Of a stretch of DNA of 64,000 nt, positions 36,536 to 44,713 are shown one piece after another (the first letter of the stretch is position 1; the number at the start of each line of letters is the position of its first letter). Below the pieces are notes generated by a model. It saw only the letters and a list, made by a program, of their open reading frames with translations. It did not search any database and was not told where the DNA came from. The stretch spans positions 1 through 64,000 of the forward strand of contig NZ_JAMBOP010000013.1 of the NCBI RefSeq assembly GCF_023715645.1, given 5' to 3'. The stretch comes from Bacillus cytotoxicus (GTDB lineage Bacteria > Bacillota > Bacilli > Bacillales > Bacillaceae_G). A program made the translations under genes and the position numbers.

Positions 36536-37231
36536 TTGAGAGGTTATAAAGCAATGCTATTTGATTTAGATGATACCTTACTTAATAGAGATGAGGCAGT
36601 AGATAACATGTTTTTAATTATTTTAGAAAAGTGTTATAAGGATGTTAAACATTCAGTAAAAAACGAAATGCTACAGAAATTCAAAGAATACGATAAAAAA
36701 AGCTACGGCTATGGTGATAAAACAACAGTTTTGGAATCATTTTTTGATGAATTCCCACCAAAATATAGATTGCCACGCCATTACATTCAAGATTTTTGGA
36801 ATAATAATTTCCCTCATTGTTTTTCTATAAACCAAAATACTATAAATATCTTAAATACTCTAAAGATGCATGTTAAAGTTGCGATTATAACAAACGGCCT
36901 AACTCAGAGACAGAAAGCTAAAATAATGAACACGAATTTAAATAGTTGTTTTGATATAATCATTATTTCTGAAGAAGTGGGATTTAGTAAACCTGACAAA
37001 CGCATATTTGAATTAGCATTAAATAAGCTTAATGTGCAACCAGAAGACGTATTATTCGTTGGAGATGACATAGAAAAGGATATCGGTGGTTGTCAGAATG
37101 CAAATATAAAGGGCATTTGGTTCAATCCCCATATGATCGAGAATGATACCGAAATAAAACCATATGCCGAGATCCATTCTTTTGATAGATTATTAAGTTA
37201 TTTTCCACAAACGAGTACGATTGCGGAGTAG
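36536..37231 (+). CDS. HAD-superfamily hydrolase
   Basis: Phosphatase-like protein of 231 residues. Motif I is FDLDDTLLNRD (nucleophile and acid-base aspartates), motif II is AIITNG, and motifs III/IV lie in GFSKPDKRIFELAL and VLFVGDDIEKDIGG. A helical cap spans about residues 20-95, as in type I (YjjG/PyrP-like) enzymes that dephosphorylate nucleotides or sugars. The start is a TTG at 36536; an in-frame ATG six codons later is less typical. It stands alone on the plus strand, converging with the MATE pump gene. Confidence 0.85.
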   Translation: MRGYKAMLFDLDDTLLNRDEAVDNMFLIILEKCYKDVKHSVKNEMLQKFKEYDKKSYGYGDKTTVLESFFDEFPPKYRLPRHYIQDFWNNNFPHCFSINQNTINILNTLKMHVKVAIITNGLTQRQKAKIMNTNLNSCFDIIIISEEVGFSKPDKRIFELALNKLNVQPEDVLFVGDDIEKDIGGCQNANIKGIWFNPHMIENDTEIKPYAEIHSFDRLLSYFPQTSTIAE

Positions 37232-37281
37232 TACAAGAAAATGTATGACGTTACCTTTATTCCTTATCTAGAACCACGAAA

Positions 37282-37312
37282 CGCCCTTTCAGATTGCTTA
37301 TCTGAAGGGGCG
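37282..37312 (-). terminator. terminator of the MATE pump gene
   Basis: CGCCCTTTCAGAT pairs with ATCTGAAGGGGCG with one mismatch, followed on the minus strand by TTTCGTGG. It lies between convergent genes. Confidence 0.6.
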
Positions 37313-37333
37313 CCCCTATCTACGTCTTTCATT

Positions 37334-38710
37334 CTAACTTATAAGACGCGTAATTCGCTTCTTCTTCCACGACAACCTATAATATCCGTATTGCAAAAGC
37401 AAACTCACAATAAACGCAGCTGGATATCCAATCCATATTCCTTTTATACCAAGGCTCGTATGATAGGAAAGGAAATAAGCAACAGGAACTTCCACAAGCC
37501 AAATCGCTATAACCGCAAAAATCGTCGGCCACAATACCGTTCCACTCGCTCTCATTGTTGCCCCAATAACTTGCGCATGACCGAAAATTAAGTAACTCCA
37601 TAACGTAATCATAATGAGACTATGTGCAATATCAATCGTATTCTGACTCGTTAAAAAGAGCGCTAAAATTTGTTTTGAAAACAAATAAATAAAAGAGATT
37701 AATATTCCTCCAATTACATAGTTCATAACGAGTCCAGCTCGGATTACTTTTTGCAGGCGATCAAATTGATTGGCTCCAATAGACTGCGCTGCAAATATGG
37801 AAACGGTAATTCCAAGGCTCACTGCTGGCATCTGTACATAACTGGCCACTTGATTTACTACTCCGTATGCTGCCGTTGCATCTGATCCGAAGCGATTTAC
37901 AAAGGCAATAACGGCAATTTCTGATAATGAAACAAGGATCATATTAATACTTGCTGGAATGCCAAGACGTAATAATAATTTTAATAACTCCCCATCCATG
38001 CGAAGATACTTTCGAACTGTTGCATCAAATTGCAATGGATGTTTCGTTTTTCTTAAATAAACTAACAGAATAATAAATGTAACAACTGTTGATATAATAG
38101 AGGCATACGCTGCACCGTACACGCCAAGCTTCGGCAGACCGAACCAGCCAAAAATAAGAATAGGTAATAATGCCATATTTAGTCCTGTACTAACAATTAA
38201 AAAATAAAATGGTGTTTTAGAGTCCCCTGCTCCGCGCATAAATGTTGTATATGCAAAATATAAAAATAGCACTGGCATGGAAATAAATAAAATTCGTGCA
38301 TAATGAACACTTATATCAATGATATTTTCCGGTGTACCAACGAGTCGCATAATATCCAATGCGAACATACTACCCAATACTGCTAATACTGCTCCAAGTA
38401 CGAACGTAAATGTTAACGTTGTACCAACAATGGCCTTTAAGCGCTCTTCATTACGAGCCCCAAAAGCCTGACCAATTAAAATTGAGCTACCGGAACCAAT
38501 CCCAATGACAAATGAAATGAGTAGAAAAAACAGCGGAAAGAAAGCCGAAATAGCAGCTAAGTCATTAATGCCAAGCCAGCGCCCCACCACTACCATACCA
38601 AATAACTGTCCAAGTGACTGCAATACATTACTTAACAGTAAAGGAATGAGAAACATAGACATAGAACGCCATATCGGTTTATTTTCTGTTCCTTCTTCAG
38701 TTATTTTCAA
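37334..38710 (-). CDS. MATE family multidrug efflux transporter
   Basis: Twelve-helix cation/drug antiporter of 458 residues. It has the MATE features GSGSSILIGQAFGARNEERLKA in the first half, and VSIFAAQSIGANQFDRLQKV in the second half, reflecting the internal duplication. It would export drugs or metabolites using a sodium or proton gradient. The start is a TTG with AAGGGG nine bases upstream; the overlapping ATG is in another frame. It is followed by a terminator. Confidence 0.88.
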   Translation of the reverse strand: MKITEEGTENKPIWRSMSMFLIPLLLSNVLQSLGQLFGMVVVGRWLGINDLAAISAFFPLFFLLISFVIGIGSGSSILIGQAFGARNEERLKAIVGTTLTFTFVLGAVLAVLGSMFALDIMRLVGTPENIIDISVHYARILFISMPVLFLYFAYTTFMRGAGDSKTPFYFLIVSTGLNMALLPILIFGWFGLPKLGVYGAAYASIISTVVTFIILLVYLRKTKHPLQFDATVRKYLRMDGELLKLLLRLGIPASINMILVSLSEIAVIAFVNRFGSDATAAYGVVNQVASYVQMPAVSLGITVSIFAAQSIGANQFDRLQKVIRAGLVMNYVIGGILISFIYLFSKQILALFLTSQNTIDIAHSLIMITLWSYLIFGHAQVIGATMRASGTVLWPTIFAVIAIWLVEVPVAYFLSYHTSLGIKGIWIGYPAAFIVSLLLQYGYYRLSWKKKRITRLIS

Positions 38711-38725
38711 GTTTCATAACCCCTT

Positions 38726-39082
38726 TTATCGAGAAATATCACGATTATATCCTCGCTCTCCATACGGCTGCAATTTCTCCAGCCACTTCTCTTCTAATTT
38801 TTTCAATTCTTCTTTTTCGTTAAAATATCCCGTTTTTTTCTTTTTCAACACTTCTAATATTTCAAACTCAAAAGCATCTGCACCGTATTCCTTCCACTCA
38901 TTTTGCAATGCCTTATTCATATGAGAACCCATATTAAGTAAAAGGCGTCTGCCACTCATCGCTTTGAAATTTTTTGTACTCTCTACATACACTTTTTCGT
39001 TCTTTGTATTTCGAATACAATAAATCCCTCCTTCTATTTCGGTTTCTTTATACAGTTGTTTTAATTCTTTTTTTCTATCCAA
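38726..39082 (-). CDS. GIY-YIG nuclease family protein
   Basis: Protein of 118 residues. GGIYCIRNTKNEKVYVESTKN has the first GIY-like strand and a second strand (VYVE) in place of YIG, followed by a Arg/Met helix and an NEWKEYGADAFEFEILE segment common in GIY-YIG endonucleases. The second catalytic motif is degenerate, so nuclease activity is doubtful. GGAGAAAGGAAA precedes a TTG at 39082; the ATG at 39100 is within that ribosome binding site. It lies 15 bases upstream of the MATE gene on the same strand. Confidence 0.65.
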   Translation of the reverse strand: MDRKKELKQLYKETEIEGGIYCIRNTKNEKVYVESTKNFKAMSGRRLLLNMGSHMNKALQNEWKEYGADAFEFEILEVLKKKKTGYFNEKEELKKLEEKWLEKLQPYGERGYNRDISR

Positions 39083-39103
39083 TTTCCTTTCTCCTTTCAT
39101 TTT

Positions 39104-39290
39104 ATCTATATATATCTTTTCACCATCTCAGTCACTGGTACGTTGAATTCAACATGACTGCTACTTGACTGCTACTTGCTTGCTCCTTTTGTTCTAACCT
39201 CGGCATGTGTTAGAAAAAGGCCCTAACCGCTTCTATGCACAGCCAGATGCTCTCGCCCGTCTAAAAAAAGAGGGTTTCTACATTGTTCTC
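39104..39290 (+). repeat. dispersed repeat, type B ends
   Basis: Core CTAACCGCTTCTATGCACAG with left TATATATCTTTTCACCATCT and right end near CTCTATAATT. The edge touches the stop codon of the DUF2087 gene. Confidence 0.7.
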
Positions 39291-40054
39291 TATAATTTCA
39301 CCCAATACTGACTTCCATCTGCTGTTCTATCTAAGAAACCATATTCAATTAAATACCTTCTTAACGTTACATAATCAGGATATACATGTTCTAACATCTC
39401 ATTAACTTCTTTTTCTGTATACTTTTGATTACTATCAAACTTTTTCACTAAATGTTTCAAAACAATGAGCTTTCGCTTTTGTTTCTTCGGAAATTTAGAG
39501 AGCGGTCCGTCTAATCCTTCTGTAAAATGCAATTTTAATACGTCTTCATTCTCTTCTTCGGTAATGTTATACCGCTGATCAACCATTGTAGCTGTACGAT
39601 GAATGGGGAGAAAATTAGATTGATTTGTTGTTTTTTCTTCCGACAACTCCATAAGCGCAAGAAACACTTTTGCTTGTTTCATCTTCTCCCTTAATGTAAA
39701 ACGATGATTGCGAATTGTTGAAGTGCTTCCACCGTCCATTTCCTTTACGATTTCTTTATCGTTTAAACCCATATGAAAGAACTGAAGCATCTTCTTCTGC
39801 AAATCTGTTAAACCTGTCAATTTCTTATCTAACCCTAATAAATAGTCGAACACAGAAATATGTTCATTCGCGATATGAAGCTGTGTAAACTTCTCCGCTT
39901 CATAAAAAACGTTCTGTTCTTGATAAATAATGCCCTTTATAAATTTTTCTCCGCAAGCAAGGCATATATATTCTTCCGTATCCTTTTCGAACACATATCC
40001 TTGTTTCAATTCCTCAACCGTGGCATTCCAAAACCATTCTGAAATATCATCCAT
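39290..40054 (-). CDS. DUF2087 domain transcriptional regulator
   Basis: Protein of 254 residues. An N-terminal segment with a CLACG pair may bind metal. The middle part (LTDLQKKMLQFFHMGLNDKE and STSTIRNHRFTLREKMK) is a LuxR-like helix-turn-helix. The C-terminal 85 residues (FPKKQKRKLIVLKHLVKKF to FLDRTADGSQYWVKL) are a DUF2087 domain, common in Bacillus regulators. Targets are unknown. The start ATG has a weak upstream region. It is transcribed away from the nos-like operon. Confidence 0.75.
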   Translation of the reverse strand: MDDISEWFWNATVEELKQGYVFEKDTEEYICLACGEKFIKGIIYQEQNVFYEAEKFTQLHIANEHISVFDYLLGLDKKLTGLTDLQKKMLQFFHMGLNDKEIVKEMDGGSTSTIRNHRFTLREKMKQAKVFLALMELSEEKTTNQSNFLPIHRTATMVDQRYNITEEENEDVLKLHFTEGLDGPLSKFPKKQKRKLIVLKHLVKKFDSNQKYTEKEVNEMLEHVYPDYVTLRRYLIEYGFLDRTADGSQYWVKL

Positions 40055-40230
40055 ACTAAACAGTCCCCTAAAAAGTTTATTTTAAAAACAAACAAATTAT
40101 GATTTGGTTTATTTTTTATTTATAATAACACAACAAAAACAAACATTCCAACATATCGTTTACCTATTTTCAAACAAAATAAAATAACGTTTACGATTAT
40201 TCAATTTCACAAAGTAATTTCATTCCTGTT

Positions 40231-40390
40231 TAATAAAGTGAAACTTTAATCAGTGGGGGTTTTCTTCATCCCCCACTGATTATTAGTTGAACCAATCGGG
40301 CTTTTACTGGCAGTTATCCCCCACCTATCTTCTTCGCTCCTCTCTCAATCTTAAGGTGGGGGTCTTACTGCCAGTTAATGCGGGATAAAT
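40231..40390 (-). repeat. nested palindromic repeat (family C, copy 1)
   Basis: Contains AATAAAGTGAAACTTTAATC, a 12-bp hairpin (AATCAGTGGGGG with CCCCCACTGATT, 40248-40281), ACCAATCGGGCTT, and a second compound hairpin in which ACTGGCAGT/ACTGCCAGT and CCCCCACCT/AGGTGGGGG pair (40306-40375). It ends TAATGCGGGATAAA. Related, shorter copies lie at 42117 and 53089. It fills most of the 540-base gap between the DUF2087 and nosF genes. Confidence 0.6.
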
Positions 40391-40417
40391 AGCGAGGGAA
40401 ACAAGAATTACAATAAC

Positions 40418-40450
40418 AAATAGGACTAGCGTGGGTAGCTAGTCCTATTT
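40418..40450. terminator. terminator downstream of nosF
   Basis: Perfect stem AAATAGGACTAGC with GCTAGTCCTATTT around a 7-base loop, with A/T-rich arms on both sides so it can work both ways. Confidence 0.7.
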
Positions 40451-40595
40451 CTCATTCGTACTATTAATTTAAGAATACTAAACCAACTATTATAGATAAA
40501 AAGACGAAGAATAATTAAAGATAGCCTAGAACTGTCTAGAGTTAACAATGGAACACATGTCCTTATTTCACCAAAAAGATTTTATTGTTTCAGTT

Positions 40596-41294
40596 TCACC
40601 CCTGCCTATGCAATTGCAACAAGTGCAATGTTTTCTCCTCTTTACTCCCCTTATGTTCAATGTGATTTGTCACAATCCCATCTTTCATAAACAAAATACA
40701 ATCACCTATCTCCGCGGCCACGTCCATCATATGTGTGGAAAAAATAACGATTGTTCCCTTCTTCTTAATGTCTTGTAAAACCTCGACAAATGCATTGACC
40801 CAAAATGGATCTAAGCCATTTGTCGGTTCATCTAATAGTAATAGTTTTGGGTTTCCTAACAACGCCTGTCCAAATACTAAACGTTGCCGCATCCCCTTCG
40901 ATAAATGTTTTACAAGTTCGTCTCTCTTTTCACTCAAACCAATCTTTTCTAAAATATCTTGTATTTGTTTCTGCTTAACTTTTCGCAACACACCATAAAA
41001 AGAAAGAAATTCATGTACAGTCATCATTTCCTGTGCATGGAAGTCATCTGGCATATATCCAATTTGCGCCACGTATTTATTCCTGTTTTCATGAAGCGGG
41101 ATACCATTCAATACGATCGTGCCTTCTGTCGGTTTTGAAATACCTGCTAATATATGAAGAAGTGTACTTTTTCCGGCACCGTTCCCGCCGCATAATACGA
41201 TACATGCTCCCTCGTCTACTTGAAGCGAAAAGTGAGAAAGTGCTTGTTTTCCTTTATATTCTTTTGAAACTTCATTAACTTGTAAAAGTGTCAT
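40596..41294 (-). CDS. nosF: copper-related ABC transporter ATP-binding protein (NosF-like)
   Basis: ATPase of 232 residues. The Walker A motif is CGGNGAGKSTLL (about residues 34-45), the signature LSKGMRQRLVFGQAL (SK instead of SG, as in NosF-type proteins), and the Walker B motif KLLLLDEPTNGLDP. It is assigned NosF from its operon: nosD, nosL and nosY precede it. NosDFY takes copper handed over by NosL and passes it outward for copper-site assembly. The ATG at 41294 overlaps the permease stop by 4 bases; the frame upstream of it is an accidental extension. Confidence 0.8.
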   Translation of the reverse strand: MTLLQVNEVSKEYKGKQALSHFSLQVDEGACIVLCGGNGAGKSTLLHILAGISKPTEGTIVLNGIPLHENRNKYVAQIGYMPDDFHAQEMMTVHEFLSFYGVLRKVKQKQIQDILEKIGLSEKRDELVKHLSKGMRQRLVFGQALLGNPKLLLLDEPTNGLDPFWVNAFVEVLQDIKKKGTIVIFSTHMMDVAAEIGDCILFMKDGIVTNHIEHKGSKEEKTLHLLQLHRQG

Positions 41295-42103
41295 TGCATT
41301 TTTCTCCTTTCCAACTTCCATGCAGAGAGAATAAATCCAAAAGTCATATATATCAATGTATATAAAATGAGAACTCCCCACGCCGCCTCAGATTGTAAGA
41401 AAGTAATGATCGTATCATAGGATTGTCCAAATATCGCACCGCCGCCTAATTGAACAACAAATACGACGCGAAGCAATTCAGCAGGATTGATAAACAAAGC
41501 TATTTTTAGTAGCACTGCAATCATCGGATACGGAACAAAGTTAAGAATAGCGATAAGTGCAGTAGGCCAAATCATAATGAGGAAAAACCAAACTCCGACA
41601 GAGATTGTTAGCGCCTGCCATCTTGTTATGACAAAAGAACCAATCACGAAACCAATTATTAGAAAGAAAAGCATTAATACGATCGAGAATATATAAAGAG
41701 CTAGCACCCATTTCATAGATAGCACACTTCCAATAACGAGACCAATTAGAAGACTTATACCATAACTAAGCGTAAAAATAATGAGCTGCGCTGTAAATTG
41801 CCCGAATGCTTTTCCCATTACGTAAGCAGCACTAGAAATAGGGTACGTACTTAATAAGCGCCACTGTCCGTTTTCCATTTCATTCGCAACAGAAAAAGAA
41901 CTAATAATAAGCATAAATAGCGGGATAATATACAGTACTATATTCGCCATTGTACCTGTCATATTTGTGTACCCTGTTATAGCAGACGTGTTTCGTCCTA
42001 GTAAAAATAGTAACGACATAACACTCGTCCAAAGGATTACAAATGTATACGATGAACGTTGTCTTATCGTGATCCGCCACTCAGATTGCCAAATGTGCCA
42101 CAT
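41291..42103 (-). CDS. nosY: ABC-2 type permease (NosY-like)
   Basis: Membrane protein of 270 residues with six helices, the NosY plan: a short cytosolic N-terminus (MWHIWQSEWRITIRQRSSYT), helix 1, a small loop, and EMENGQWRLLSTYPISSAAY as the conserved coupling helix region. It is translationally coupled to nosF. It is separated from nosL by a family-C repeat and a terminator, which may uncouple the two halves of the operon. Confidence 0.8.
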   Translation of the reverse strand: MWHIWQSEWRITIRQRSSYTFVILWTSVMSLLFLLGRNTSAITGYTNMTGTMANIVLYIIPLFMLIISSFSVANEMENGQWRLLSTYPISSAAYVMGKAFGQFTAQLIIFTLSYGISLLIGLVIGSVLSMKWVLALYIFSIVLMLFFLIIGFVIGSFVITRWQALTISVGVWFFLIMIWPTALIAILNFVPYPMIAVLLKIALFINPAELLRVVFVVQLGGGAIFGQSYDTIITFLQSEAAWGVLILYTLIYMTFGFILSAWKLERRKMQ

Positions 42104-42116
42104 AGTATCCCTCTTT

Positions 42117-42176
42117 TCATAAAGTGAAACTTTGATCAGCCCTCACCAATCGGGCTTACTTCCTAATGCAGGATAA
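42117..42176 (-). repeat. family C repeat, copy 2 (short)
   Basis: Shares ATAAAGTGAAACTTTGATCA, CACCAATCGGGCTTACT and TAATGCAGGATAAA with 40231-40390 but lacks both inner hairpins. It sits within the nos-like operon, between nosL and nosY. Confidence 0.6.
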
Positions 42177-42207
42177 AAAAGGACAACCGGAGCGGTTATC
42201 CTTTTTT
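42175..42207 (-). terminator. terminator after nosL
   Basis: AAAAAAGGACAACCG pairs with CGGTTATCCTTTTTT with one mismatch. It ends two bases before the nosL stop codon. Confidence 0.8.
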
Positions 42208-42208
42208 A

Positions 42209-42727
42209 TTAATGAGAATGATTCATATCCTTTTTCTTTGCATTCTCTTCTTTTATTTTCATCATCATATCCATGTTCTTTTTCCATTCATGCTTTTCCA
42301 AATCTTTTGCCGTTAACACTTCACCTTTATTTTTAGACACAAAGCTTTCCGCATCTTTCTTATCTTTGAAAGAAATCACATTGAAAGCCATCGGTGTTTT
42401 AATCTCTTTGTCATAAACATAAGTTGCTTTGTCTACTTCAACCCACTCTTTTGAATTGTAATCACGTACAAATTTTTCTTGTAATTTTTCATTCTTATTT
42501 TTATTCATCCATTTATACATACAACCAAGATCATCAAATTTCAAAGACTTACCGTTTTCAAGAATGACTTCTGTTCCGAATTGATCGTTCGTCACAGCCA
42601 TGTTACAATTCGCACATTTATCAGTTTTCTCGTCAATTGCTACTGGTTTAACTTCCTTTTTCCCGCAGCCAACTACTGTCAATAAAAGAGCTGCAACTAT
42701 TGTAATAAATAAACCTTTCCATTTCAT
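42209..42727 (-). CDS. nosL: NosL-like copper-binding lipoprotein
   Basis: Lipoprotein of 172 residues. The signal peptide ends in the lipobox VVGC (Cys21). The mature part has the NosL motif KCANCNMAVTNDQFGTEV, with Cys and Met candidate Cu(I) ligands, and the LGCMYKWM segment. The C-terminus is His/Met-rich (NMDMMMKIKEENAKKKDMNHSH), which could hold more copper. NosL hands Cu(I) to the NosDFY complex. Its ATG overlaps the nosD stop by 4 bases. Confidence 0.88.
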   Translation of the reverse strand: MKWKGLFITIVAALLLTVVGCGKKEVKPVAIDEKTDKCANCNMAVTNDQFGTEVILENGKSLKFDDLGCMYKWMNKNKNEKLQEKFVRDYNSKEWVEVDKATYVYDKEIKTPMAFNVISFKDKKDAESFVSKNKGEVLTAKDLEKHEWKKNMDMMMKIKEENAKKKDMNHSH

Positions 42728-44001
42728 CTTCGTTTCCTCCCAATTTTAAATAAAGTAATACTTATTGCTAACATACTTACACTGATCATTCCGATTTGCA
42801 TCTTAAATGAAGAATTGTTTTCTTCATTATTTCCGCTCATTGTCATCATAGGTTCATAATCTGTTAAAACTTGAGTTTCAGGACTTTTCAACAATGTTTG
42901 GAGTACAATCATACCAGGCGCTTGGAAAAACAACTGATATTCTGGGACTTCATTTGTTAATGTTAGAAAAAATGGATCTGCTCTATGTGGAATGCTGCTC
43001 ATACCATTTCCCTTTGTATCAAGCTTCAATGATGTGTCCCAATAATTATGTATAATTTCGTTTTCAGTGCTGTTTATCGCTTGAGACTCATTTACATTTC
43101 CAGCAAAGACATTGTCAGACACATGATTTTCATTCGCATTTTTAAATTGCATGCCAATAAAATTCTCAGTTACTTCATTATCTGAAATCCGGTTGTTATT
43201 CGCATTTTCCACATACATCCCAACACGATTATTAGAAATTCGATTACCAATCGTTTCCGTGTTCTCTGCATCATACAGCAATAAACCCTGTGCATTGACA
43301 TTACGATTATTGAAAGTTAACTCGTTCCTTTCAATTTTTGTGTCTTTTGTCCCCATCACCATGGTACCTGTAATATTGTTGTGAGACTTATTATTCTGTA
43401 CGGTTATGTGATTAGAAAACATAATATGTATGCCGTAACGAGAATTCCCGATAGCATTACGAGTTATTTGATTGAAATGACTATTTTCTATATAAATGCC
43501 ATCCCTTACTTTATCAATCTCGAGTCCTTGAATCATATTATTATTTGATTCCCATAAATCAATTCCGTTTCCTTTAGAATTTCCTTTAATAAAACCACCT
43601 TCTACAACCGTACCACTTGTCTCGTTAAATTTAATCCCGAACTGTTTTGTGTAGATTTGAAGATTTTTCAACCTATGATTCTTACCAGAAACAAGAATTG
43701 CTTCCGTGTCTGGCTCACTACTGCATTGTTCTACCTTTACATGCTTTAAAGTGACAGATTGTCCTTTTACCGTAATAACAGGTTCTTTACGACAAGAACG
43801 AATAGTAACTTCCCCTGTCCCTTCCAAAGTAACAGGCTTTGAAAGAACAATCGTTTCATTATAGATACCACTCGGTATATTGACGATTCCATATTCAGGA
43901 GCAGCATCAATTTGAGATTGCAATGTCCCCTGCGCATCAGTATGGAGCGAAAAACTAAAAAAAATAATACAAAAGAGAAAAAAAACTCGAGTTATTTTCA
44001 T
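42724..44001 (-). CDS. nosD: NosD-like parallel beta-helix protein
   Basis: Exported protein of 425 residues. It has a signal peptide (FFLFCIIFFSFSL), then a right-handed beta-helix made of about twelve repeats with the ladder pattern NxI (for example NRISNNRVGMYVENANNNRI), and a C-terminal membrane helix (MQIGMISVSMLAISITLFKI) before KIGRKRR. NosD is the extracytoplasmic part of the NosDFY machine that loads copper into nitrous oxide reductase. GAGGAGATTTCTCT precedes the ATG. It is first in the operon. Confidence 0.85.
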   Translation of the reverse strand: MKITRVFFLFCIIFFSFSLHTDAQGTLQSQIDAAPEYGIVNIPSGIYNETIVLSKPVTLEGTGEVTIRSCRKEPVITVKGQSVTLKHVKVEQCSSEPDTEAILVSGKNHRLKNLQIYTKQFGIKFNETSGTVVEGGFIKGNSKGNGIDLWESNNNMIQGLEIDKVRDGIYIENSHFNQITRNAIGNSRYGIHIMFSNHITVQNNKSHNNITGTMVMGTKDTKIERNELTFNNRNVNAQGLLLYDAENTETIGNRISNNRVGMYVENANNNRISDNEVTENFIGMQFKNANENHVSDNVFAGNVNESQAINSTENEIIHNYWDTSLKLDTKGNGMSSIPHRADPFFLTLTNEVPEYQLFFQAPGMIVLQTLLKSPETQVLTDYEPMMTMSGNNEENNSSFKMQIGMISVSMLAISITLFKIGRKRR

Positions 44002-44106
44002 AGAGAAATCTCCTCTAATTCATGTCGACCTATATGTAGGATAACAAACAATTGTGAGGAATTTGTGAAGTAACTTTGTATTTTTTGACAAAAAAAGATA
44101 TTTTTA

Positions 44107-44294
44107 AATATAAATCCATTTTACTTTTTCAACATATAAGTCGCTCGTATAAAGAATAAAACATGACCTGCACTCGCTTCCCTCCCAAGTTTACATTGCA
44201 AGTGGCAGGAAAAGTACCTGACCGCTTCTATGCATGGTCAGTTGCTCTCGCCCCCGCAAAAAAGAAGGAGGTTTTTCACTTTATATTAATATAT
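44107..44294 (+). repeat. dispersed repeat, type B ends
   Basis: Left end ATATAAATCCATTTTACTTT, core CTGACCGCTTCTATGCATGG, right end TTTATATTAATATATG. It fills the gap between nosD and the fumC remnant. Confidence 0.75.
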
Positions 44295-44316
44295 GATTCC
44301 TTTATAGACCCCAAAA

Positions 44317-44342
44317 ATAGGATCCTCACTTGAGAATCCTAT
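44317..44342 (-). terminator. terminator of the fumC remnant
   Basis: ATAGGAT pairs with ATCCTAT around a 12-base loop. The minus strand continues TTTTTGGGG. Confidence 0.65.
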
Positions 44343-44357
44343 CTTTTATACAATCTT

Positions 44358-44619
44358 TCATTCCTTCGGCTCAATCATTTGCTTTGGATCTACAATTTCA
44401 TCAAATTGTTCTTCTGTTAATAACCCTGATTGCAGTGCTGCTTCTTTTAATGTTAATCCTGCTTTATGTGCATGCTTTGCAATCTTTGCTGCATTTTCAT
44501 AACCAATATGCGGATTTAGTGCTGTTACAAGCATTAACGAGTTATTTAAGTGCTGCCCATAATTTATCAGCTGGAACTTTCATTTCTCCTAATGTATCTC
44601 TTTCAACTCTATATTCCAT
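44358..44619 (-). pseudogene. fumC: class II fumarase gene with a large internal deletion
   Basis: The minus strand starts [20 protein letters not shown] then WAA, the standard FumC N-terminus, and within about 25 codons jumps, in a different frame, to [17 protein letters not shown] and ends [19 protein letters not shown], the FumC C-terminus. Some 370 central codons, including the catalytic [11 protein letters not shown] loop, are gone. The frame also shifts at the junction (about 44540-44555). The gene is dead. Its own terminator remains in place. Confidence 0.85.
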
Positions 44620-44671
44620 GTTTTCATCCCCTTAGTATTAAATACCTTCTCTTACATTTTACCGAAAACAA

Positions 44672-44708
44672 AAAAATCATCCCCACTATAAGCGAAAGGA
44701 TGATTTTT
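44672..44708 (-). terminator. terminator of nhaC
   Basis: AAAAATCATCC pairs with GGATGATTTTT around a 15-base loop, just past the NhaC stop. Confidence 0.85.
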
Positions 44709-44713
44709 GCATA

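Noticed and set aside
44358-44619. A short new gene made from fumarase ends
   Set aside because: The two halves are in different frames, so no single product joins them.
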